Shown one piece after another: positions 24,601 to 35,400 of a stretch of DNA of 64,000 bases. Numbering within the stretch: position 1 is the stretch's first letter; the number at the start of each line of letters is the position of its first letter. The translations under genes and the position numbers were made by a program. This DNA is from Ridgeia piscesae (taxonomy: Eukaryota > Annelida > Polychaeta > Sabellida > Siboglinidae): assembly GCA_025642075.2 (NCBI GenBank), contig JAODUO010000184.1, forward strand, positions 117,501 to 181,500, read 5' to 3'. Under the pieces are notes generated by a model. That model saw only the letters and a program-made list of their open reading frames with translations, was not told the origin of the DNA and searched no databases.

Positions 24601-27600
24601 TGTTGAAATGTAGTACTAAATAAGATAACATGTCGAAATGTAGTACTAAATAAGATAACATGTCAAAATGTAGTACTAAGTAAGATAATGTGTCGAAATG
24701 TAGTACTAAATAAGATAACGTGTCGAAATGTAGTACTAAATAAGATAACATGTCGAAATGTAGTACTAAATAAGATAACATGTCAAAATGTAGTACTAAG
24801 TAAGATAATGTGTCGAAATGTAGTACTAAATAAAATAACATGTCAGAATGTAGTACTAAATAAGATAACATGTCGAAATGTAGTACTAAATAAGATAACA
24901 TGTCAAAATGTAGTACTAAGTAAGATAATAAATTAGTCTAAATAAAATAACACAAAATGTATTAAATAAGATACATGTCAAAATGTAGTACAAGAAAATA
25001 AAAGTGTTGAAATGTAGTACTAAATAAAGATAACATTCGGGAAATGTATACTAAATAAAAGAAAAACGTAAAATGTAGTACTAAGTAAGATAATTGTGAA
25101 ATGTAGTACTAAATAAGATAACATGTCAAAATGTAGTACTAAAAAAGATAACATGTCGAAATGTAGTACTAAATAAGATAACGTTTTCGAAATGTAGTAC
25201 TAAATAAGATAAATTTGTCAAAATGTAGTACTAAGTAAGATAATGTGTCGAAATGTAGTACTAAATAAGATAACATGTCAAAATGTAGTACTAAGTAAGA
25301 TAATGTGTCGAAATGTAGTACTAAATAAGATAACATGTCAAAATGTAGTACTAAGTAAGATAACATGTTGAAATGTAGTACTAAATAAGATAACGTGTTG
25401 AAATGTAGTACTAAATAAGATAATGTGTTGAAATGTAGTACTAAATAAGATAACATGTCGAAATGTAGTACTAATAAGATAACATGTTGAAATGTAGTAC
25501 TAAGTAAGATAACGTGTTGAAATGTAGTACTAAATAAGATAACGTGTCAAAATGTAGTACTAAATAAGATAACGTGTCAAAATGTAGTACTAAATAAGAT
25601 AGCATGTCAAAATGTAGTACTAAGAAAGATAACGTGTTGAAATGTAGTACTAAATAAGATAACATGTCGAAATGTAGTACTAAATAAGATAACGTGTCGA
25701 AATGTAGTACTAAATAAGATAACATGTCGAAATGTAGTACTAAATAAGATAACATGTCGAAATGTAGTACTAAATAAGATAACATGTCGAAATGTAGTAC
25801 TAAATAAGATAACATGTCGAAATGTAGTACTAAATAAGATAACATGTCGAAATGTAGTACTAAATAAGATAACGTGTTGAAATGTAGTACTAAATAAGAT
25901 AACATGTCAAAATGTAGTACTAAGTAAGATAATGTGTCGAAATGTAGTACTAAATAAGATAACATGTCAAAATGTAGTACTAAGTAAGATAACGTGTCGA
26001 AATGTAGTACTAAATAAGATAACATGTCAAAATGTAGTACTAAGTAAGATAACGTGTTGAAATGTAGTACTAAATAAGATAACGTGTTGAAATGTAGTAC
26101 TAAGTAAGATAACGTGTTGAAATGTAGTACTAAGTAAGATAACGTGTCGAAATGTAGTACTAAAAGATAACGTGTAAAATGTAGTACTAAGTAAGATAAC
26201 GTGTCAAATGTAGTCTAAAGATAACATGCAATGAGTACTAAGTAAGAAACGTGTTTGAAATATAGTACTAAATAAGATAACATGTCGAAATGTAGTACTA
26301 AGTAAGATAACGTGTCGAAATGTAGTACTAAGTAAGATAAGGTGTTGAAATGTAGTACTAAGTAAGATAACGTGTTGAAATGTAGTACTAAGTAAGATAA
26401 CATGTCAAAATGTAGTACTAAGTAAGATAACGTGTTGAAATGTAGTACTAAGTAAGATAATGTGTCAAAATGTAGTACTAAGTAAGATAACGTGTTGAAA
26501 TGTAGTACTAAGTAAGATAACGTGTCAAAATGTAGTACTAAGTAAGATAACGTGTCAAAATGTAGTACTAAGTAAGATAACGTGTTGAAATGTAGTACTA
26601 AGTAAGATAACATGTCAAAATGTAGTACTAAGTAATAAGATAATGTGTTGAAATGTTGTACTAAGTAAGATAACATGTCAAAATGTAGTACTAAATAAGA
26701 TAACATGTCAAAATGTAGTACTAAGTAAGATAACGTGTCAAAATGTAGTACTAAGTAAGATAACGTGTTGAAATGTAGTACTAAGTAAGATAACGTGTGA
26801 AATGTAGTACTAAGTAAGATAATGTGTTGAAATGTAGTACTAAGTAAGATAACATGTCAAAATGTAGTACTAAGTAAGATAACGTGTAGAAATGTAGTAG
26901 TAAGTAAGAAAACGTGTCAAAATGTAGTACTAAGTAAGATAACGTGTTGAAATGTAGTACTAAGTAAGATAACGTGTCAAAATGTAGTACTAAGTAAGAT
27001 AACGTGTTGAAATGTAGTACTAAGTAAGATAACGTGTTGAAATGTAGTACTAAGTAAGATAACGTGTTGAAATGTAGTACTAAGTAAGATAACGTGTTGA
27101 AATGTAGTACTAAGTAAGATAAGTGTTGAAAATGTAGATAAGTAAATAGTGGTTGAAATGTAGTACTAAGTAAGATAACATGTCGAAATGTAGTACTAAG
27201 TAAGATAACATGTCAAAATGTAGTACTAAGTAAGATAATGTGTTGAAATGTAGTACTAAGTAAGATAACGTGTTGAAATGTAGTACTAAGTAAGATAACG
27301 TGTTGAAATGTAGTACTAAGTAAGATAACAGTTGAAATGTAGTACTAAGTAAGATAACATGTTGAAATGTAGTACTAAGTAAGATAATGTGGTGTTTGTG
27401 CAACAGAGAAGATGTCGTAGTCATTCAGTTTTCAACAGGATGGCCAATTTGACGTGTTGTGGTCAGTTATGTGATTATTTTGATAGATTAGTTGTCATTA
27501 CATATGTGAGACTGATGAGTGTGTCTGTCGACCTAATACAGGTGCAGTTATGATTTGATAGTCACATATATCCAAAAATGGTCGTACATTCTCATTAGAA

Positions 27601-29245
27601 ATAAAATAAATATACTTATATAGCGCCAATTATAGTTGAAACTATTCAGGGTACTTTACATGTACATGTAATACTGTAGATAGTCCTTAAAAATAATTAC
27701 TTAAACGTATAACTAAAATTAACTCTACATTATCAAAATGCATATAAACAGACTAATAAAAACATAATAAATAAACAAATAAAATATAGAAGTCTAAAAA
27801 ACATAACAACATAGTGAGTGGGATCAAAATGGTGATGATGCAATACAATCATTATTTGCTTCATTGCTTGCACACGGTTGGAGACGGACATTTGAACTGT
27901 TTTAATACTAAACACCGTCCACGTCATTGAACATGCTATAATCATTAAACGTAATGAAAATGTTCAACAGGTTGGGTGAATTATTTACCACAATGTGTGA
28001 TAAACTAATAGGTTTTACACATTACCTTTGTAACCTGCATTTTCTACTGTCAGTGCATTTGGTGGCTGTTACAGCAAGGAATTGTGGATCACAGAGGTGT
28101 TTGATATAAAACTAATAAAGTACTTACAGTGTTCATAGGGTCTGATCAGTTGCTTTTGGGTATTTGTATGAACATACACACATATATAATAGAATTCTAC
28201 ATAAAAGATGTACTAACTAAGAAATAAACATGTAAAAAATGTAGCATTACCTTAAAAGTATTCACTAAAACAATTAAAAATCAGTAGGAATTGTTATCAA
28301 CCAATACGTATATCCTTTAAAAATACTTTAAAAACAATAATTTAAAGAAAATGATTAATGGTGTAGGCGCTAAAACTAGTGAAACCAAATAGATTTATCC
28401 AAAGAAAGCACATGTAAAGGTCCTCGTTGGTGAATTGTAAAAACACTTGTATCAAAAGGTGAGTCTTCAGAGGCAAATACAATGACTATGATTACTGAAG
28501 CGAAAATCATTGATAAAGAACCAAACAAAAGAACCCGGCAAGTAAAGGAAGCCATCTGGATCAGAAAGACAAAGACACCAATGAACAGAGATAAGTGCAA
28601 TCACGAGCTGCCCCACTTGTACGATGACATCATTCATCATTAGTATTGACGAAGTTGGTGTGTAATGTCAGATGAAAGTCTCTACAGGTAAAAAGAAAGA
28701 TCTTGTTTTTGGATATAAAAAATTATAACTTTTGATTGACAATGACTGTGCTTTTGGTTTCAGGGCTATCACCCGACTATCTTCTACCCAAAACGCCCCA
28801 ACAAGCCGTTGTTGAACAACCTGACCACACAGTGTGAGAAGATGGACATCCCGTTCCTCTCATATCTGCCCTCTGAGTCGAAACTCATCACTGACTCCTT
28901 CAACTTTGTCATCGATGCCCTCTTTGGGTTCAGCTTCAAGGGCCCAGCGCGGCCTGAGTTCGCAATCATCATACAGCAACTGTGCAACTGCAGTCTCCCC
29001 ATCGCCAGCATCGATGTACCGTCTGGTGAGTGCAATCTCTGATACTCACAGTTCGTGTTGTTAGTGGCAGAGAAACAAACAGAGAGACAGACAGTGAGAG
29101 AGATAAATAGTGAGACAGACAGACAGACAGCAAGAGAAACAAATAGAGTGACAGACAGACAGCAAGAGAGACAAGTAGACAGAGGCAGACAGACAGACAG
29201 GCAGACAGACAACGAGAGAGACAGACAGACAGCAAGAGAGACAAG

Positions 29246-29277
<32 letters not shown>

Positions 29278-29483
29278 GAGAGACAGACAGACAGCGAGAG
29301 AGACAAATAAAGAGACACGCAGGCAGGCATGCAGGCACGCAGGCAGGCAGGCCAGGAAGGAACCAGGAAGGGAGGGAGACAAACAGTGGTGGAATGGAGA
29401 GAGAGAGAGAGAGAGAGAGAGGAGAGGGAGAGAGGGAGGGAGGGAGGAGGGAGGGAGGGAGGGAGGGAGGAGGGAGAGAGGGA

Positions 29484-29530
<47 letters not shown>

Positions 29531-32408
29531 ACAAGGAGACAAAGGGGAGAAAGACACAAACATAATATCACTTGAGTTGTGTGTTGTGTCACATAACTGA
29601 GTTAAAGAATAACCTCCAGTAGGCATTTAAAATATGAAACTAAATACATTGTATAACAGTCAGTTAAGCTAAAAATGTAAATGTGTTTCAAACATTGAAA
29701 CATAATATGTTAGACGGGTAAATTAAATAAATACATTAAATAAAATAATAAAATGTTAGGTTTTTTTAGCATATCCACACTTTTTGTTTATATTTCCCTC
29801 ATTTTCCTTCAATCATTCCCTTTGTCACAAGATGCTCAAATGTCCTCTTTCTCAAAGTGTGGCTTATAAATCAGTTTTGCTCTTTCCACGTGTTACACAT
29901 GACCCTCCTTCTACAGTTTCATGTACCTGTTCTAGGAATTTTTTCTTTTCTCTCTGCGACATCTGAGAAGTTATCACAACAACCACATTTACATCGCTGT
30001 GATTGTCTTTTCTGATGTACAAGTATTGATTAAGTCTCTTAGTTTTCTGCTCTTCTCCAAAGGTCATCCAACTGAATTCGCTGGCTGTAGCTTGATATCA
30101 CCTGAATTGTGTGAGGCGTCAATTTATTTCCAGCTAAAAATATGCCCGGATTATTGCAGTTGCTTGTGATGACATGTCGGTGTTATGTCGAGAAAAAAGG
30201 TATCGGTCAAAAGAGTCAGATAACTGCTAGACTTAGAGACAGGTGAGGCAGTCATGTGACTGAGCGGAATGCTAAAGTTAGCACGAGGTTTCATTAACTG
30301 TCCACCAGGGTCTTTGTGTCTGGCGAGAACGTAGGTGAGACAACTATTTTGAGCTGTGATGATCCATTACATACAGCGATATTAATGTCATGATACGTGT
30401 GACAAACTATAGCAATACAAGGTTTTAGAGATGCTGTATTGTGCTGAGTTCTGTAAAGTAAGGCTGACTGAAAACAATTAATAACAAATTGCAATATAAA
30501 AATTCAGGTGTGTAATTGTGTGTGTGCGTGCGTGCGTGCGTGCGTGCATGCGTGCGTGCATGCGTGCGTGCGTCAGATGAATATAAAAAGTTGCAATATA
30601 AGACACTTCTGTTGAATTGTTATACAAGCTGGTAAATTTACTCTTATTTTCCAAAATTCGAGTATCTCCAGGATCATTCGAGTGACTGCACGTGTATGCA
30701 CGCACAAGTGTGTGCATGCATGCTTATGTCACCTGCCATTCCAAAATGAGACACTTTTGCTAACATTCATTATAAGTCATGAGCCCGAATGCTACAGCTG
30801 TAATTTCTTTTAAATAATTAGTCAATCATGAAATTATCTAGAATAAACTAACCTTTCATATGTTAGTATTGTAGATCATGACATAAATATGTGTTGCCCA
30901 AACACATTTGTTCGGTTGTATCGCGGAACCTATCAAGTTTTGTTTCAACTGCTGGCATTGTTTTCAACTGCAGCAGATAGTGTGGGGAAAGCAGAACCAG
31001 CACCAAAATTCACAGCTGACAGAATGACAACAGCAGCTAAGAAAGTGAAACCTACAATTAACACAGTATAGACCACAGCTGACAGAATGACAACAGCAGC
31101 TAAGAAAGTGAAATCTACAACTAACACCGTATAGACCACAGCTGAATGAATGACAACAGCAGCTAAGAAAGTGAAACCTACAATTAACACAGTATAAACC
31201 ATAGCTGAGAGAATGACAACAACAGCTAAGAAAATGAAACCTACAATTAACCCAGTATAAAGCACAGCTGACAGAATGACAACAATTGCGGAGAAAGTGA
31301 AACCTACAATTCACACAGTAAAAACAACAGCTGACTGAATGACAACAACAGCTAAGAAAATGAAACCTACAATTAATACAGCATAAACCACAGCTGACGG
31401 AATGACAACAACAGCTAAGAAAATGAAACCTACAAATAACACAGTATAAACCACAGCTGATTGAATGACAACAACAGCTAAGAAAGTGAAATCAACAATT
31501 AACACAGTATAAACCACAGCTGACATAATGACAACAACAGCTAGGAAAGTGAAAGCTACAATTAACACAGTATAAACCACAGCTGACGGAATGACAACAA
31601 CAGCTAAGAAAATGAAACCTACAATTAACACAATTTAAACCACAGCTGACTGAATGATAACAACAGCTAAGAAAATGAAACCTACAATTAACACAGTATA
31701 GACCACTGTTGAGAGGATGAAAACCACAAATGAAACTGTAAAAATACCAGCTGAACTTTTTTACATTCAAATTGTTGTATCTCTATAAGTAGTGTGAATA
31801 TAAGCTTTTATTGTTTTTAATAATACGCATATTATCACTTGATTGAATTTTTATTGCAGGCTATGGATATTGCATTCTATAAATATAATAACAATATTAA
31901 TATTTACTTTATGAAACACAATTTCCTTTAAAGCCCTCATGGTGCTGTACTAGATTTTATTAACATAAAATATTAAATTTAGCAAAGGTATGAGTGCAAT
32001 TGTCAAGATATAAAATAAATATTTCATAATTATAAAATAAACAAAATATTTAATTAATTGTAGGTAGTTAACCAAAAAATTGATCTTTTACTTAAACATC
32101 ATAAAATATAAGATACTTTATGTATATGTAGAATAAATTATAAATATAATAGTCACACATACACAGTCATAGGTTGATAAATAATATATGCATTCAACAA
32201 TAAAATGTCAAAGAAAGTATTCCACTTTGAAACCATATTCAAACATATATATTAAATATTACAATTACTACCGGGGTATAAATACCACTGAGGCATAATT
32301 TTACATCTTTGTGCTTTGAGAAGCATAACATTTTTTGCTAGGTAGATCACACACAACATGCACGCACGCACGCACACATGCACGCACGCGTGCACGCACA
32401 CACACACG

Positions 32409-32443
<35 letters not shown>

Positions 32444-35400
32444 CACACAAACACACACACACGCACGCGTGCACACACATAAGTCATACATTAGTTAGTC
32501 AGTGGGCAGTCTACATGATGTCACAGGTCATTTTCACCTGTTGCTGCAATGAATGAGTAGGCTTCCCTTTCACTATTCTTGACGTAAGCATCTCCACGGG
32601 TAAACCTTCAATCATTTTGTCCACACCTGAGACAGATCGTTAATAAGGAACTGTACCTGCCTTGAACAATACGCTTAACTGAAGTACGTGTCCGGTTCCA
32701 AAATCAGTCCAATTATAATGCATCCCATGGTCATCCACATAGAATGGACAGACTCGATCTCTTCTGCTGGCTTTGTCAGCAGCTGCAGTGGTCATCTCCA
32801 CGCTGTTGTAGTGGACAATAGTTCACCTGGTCTGCAGTTCTTCCTTGTAAATAGCTACAATCTTGCAAATTGCAAAATACTATTTTTGGCAGTCATGGTA
32901 AGGGTGTCATACAACACCTCTAGGCACTGTTCTATTTACTTGCCCAAAATGTATTTCATTTTCTTGTCCACACTTCTGTGTTTTCTGGGGACCACTCACA
33001 GGTGTCAACTCTGGCCTCTTGTACCTGGCCTTGTCTCAGCAACGTCAAGAATGTTTGTACAAATACAGTACCAGATGCTTTCGGTGAAGGACAAATACAA
33101 GTGCTTTAAAACAACCTTATCAAGTGCTATTCTCAGTGTAATATGTTCTGTCATGCACCAATCTAAGTAGATTTCAGGTGTGATTATCAGTGTTCAATAA
33201 CAGTATCATTCAGGTGCCATTTATTATTAACTATTTTGAAAATGTGTTGTGTTACTTGTACATGGAATCGTAGTAAGCATTCCACATTGTGCAACACACA
33301 GGCTAAACAGTATGGAAGAATTACTGTATGCTCAAAGTACAGCTGTGTACATGATGCGTTAGCATATACAATTTATCAAATACAACATACTTGTCATAGT
33401 AAAAATCCAAGTACCAGTAGTGAACAAAATGCACTTAGAGTATGTACTGAAAGCAAGTACATTGTACTTCATTGCTGACACAAATGTACTTGAGTACTGG
33501 AAAATGTGTATAGTACTGGACACAAGTACTAGACTAGTACTACTACAATCAGCCCTTACGTCAAGGTACCAGTGTCCAGAGTCTGTTCCCGCGATCCCAT
33601 GCATAATCTCCCTGTATTCATCAGATCGGTACTGACCATAATCTAATACCACATCAGAGCAGCCAGGTCCCCCGGTTGACCACGAGCACATAATCTCATT
33701 GCAGCCTTTTGACCAGGGCCATCGTGTCTGACCACTCAGTTGCACTCTCGTTATTAAACAGCTGTGACAAATGTTGTTCTGTTGAAGTTGGCTGTTGGTT
33801 GGAAGTGGAGGTTGATAGTTCCCAGGCTGTGGTTGTGGTTATTAAACAGCTGTGACAAATGTTGTTCTGTTGAAGTTGGCTGTTGGTTGGAAGTGGAGGT
33901 TGATAGTCCCAGGCTGTGGTTGTGGTTATTAAACAGCTGTGGCAAATGTTGTTCTGTTGAAGTTGGCTGTTGGTTGGAAGTGGAGGCTTGATAGTTCCCA
34001 GGCTGTGGTTGTGGTTATTAAACAGCTGTGACAAATGTTGTTGTGTTGAAGTTGGCTGTTGGTTGGAAGTGGAGGTTGATAGTTCCCAGGCTGTGGTTGT
34101 GGTTATTAAACAGCTGTGACAAATGTTGTTCTGTTGAAGTTGGCTGTTGGTTGGAAGTGGAGGTTGATAGTTCCCAGGCTGTGGTTGTGGTTATTAAACA
34201 GCTGTGACAAATGTTGTTCTGTTGAAGTTGGCTGTTGGTTGGAAGTGGAGGTTGATAGTTCCCAGGCTGTGGTTGTGGTTATTAAACAGCTGTGACAAAT
34301 GTTGTTGGTTGAAGTTGGCTGTTGGTTGGAAGTGGAGGTTGATAGTTCCCAGGCTGTGGTTGTGGTTATTAAACAGCTGTGACAAATGTTGTTCTGTTGA
34401 AGTTGGCTGTTGGTTGGAAGTGGAGGCTGATAGTTCTCAGGCTGTGGTTGTGGTTATTAAACAGCTGTGGCAAATGTTGTTGTGTTGAAGTTGGCTGTTG
34501 GTTGGAAGTGGAGGCTGATAGTTCCCAGGCTGTGGTTGTGGTTATTAAACAGCTGTGACAAATGTTGTTCTGTTGAAGTTGGCTGTTGGTTGGAAGTGGA
34601 GGCTGATAGTTCTCAGGCTGTGGTTGTGGTTATTAAACAGCTGTGGCAAATGTTGTTCTGTTGAAGTTGGCTGTTGGTTGGAAGTGGAGGCTGATAGTTC
34701 TCAGGCTGTGGTTGTGGTTATTAAACAGCTGTGGTAAATATATGTAATTCTCAGGTTGTGTTTATTTACAGCAGTGACACATGTTGCTCTGATGTAGTTA
34801 GATGTTGCAAGTAAAGGCTGATAAATATATTTATTTCAGGTAAAATCCATACGTAGACAGTTGGTAATGTGGTAAATAGTTATAAAATGTTGGTAATAAA
34901 TTTAAGTAAATAAATACACTGTAAGTTAAAAAACATATAGACAATAATTACATAAATATGTCAAACATCAGATATGACAATGTTTTATAAAAAGGCACTA
35001 TTAAGCACATGATAAACAGTTTAACCCAAAAACTCTTTTTAGTGCATTGTAAAACACTGTGGATTACTCAACAAATGCCACTAACACTGTTACAGAGATA
35101 AAGTTAAATCCTTACCATTAGACATCCATGAAAAACAACCCCGGGGGTCATGCACCTGCAAGACAATATTTGACTTAGGTTATTTTATTTTATGACAATT
35201 TTAATGGACTCACGGACGGGACGAAGACGGTTTGAACCTCTCGTGTCATGATGTGTTCTCAGTAGACAGTACACGCTCCCTCGCCTAGTCATGTGAACAC
35301 AGTCATTATATATGTAACAAAGTGTAATCATAAGAATGTAGCAAATAATGGGGAACATACAAGATCACCAGGTGGTGCTGAAGTGCAACTCGGGCCTGTC

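Larger units (their letters stand above)
21244..28763 (+). other. NAXE intron 3 (7.5 kb)
   Basis: Dominated by tandem repeats at 22890-23110, 23600-24400 and 24400-27390. A short dispersed-repeat piece lies near 27600. The flanks 21.25-22.88 and 27.7-28.76 kb are AT-rich and I see nothing coding in them; a hydrophobic 74-codon minus frame at 28376-28600 has no supporting features. Confidence 0.8.

Noticed and set aside
24335..26706. Membrane-like repeat proteins ([10 protein letters not shown] repeats) on the minus strand
   Set aside because: Product of the 30-bp array; frames break at indels, and no gene structure is present.
30945..31770. Hydrophobic multi-pass membrane protein on the minus strand
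   Set aside because: Each hydrophobic block is one 63-bp repeat unit; two frames give similar hydrophobic results, as expected of a repeat.
32688..33170. 160-codon plus-strand open frame in NAXE intron 4
   Set aside because: No recognisable domain, composition like the surrounding DNA, and no splice or promoter signals; likely chance.
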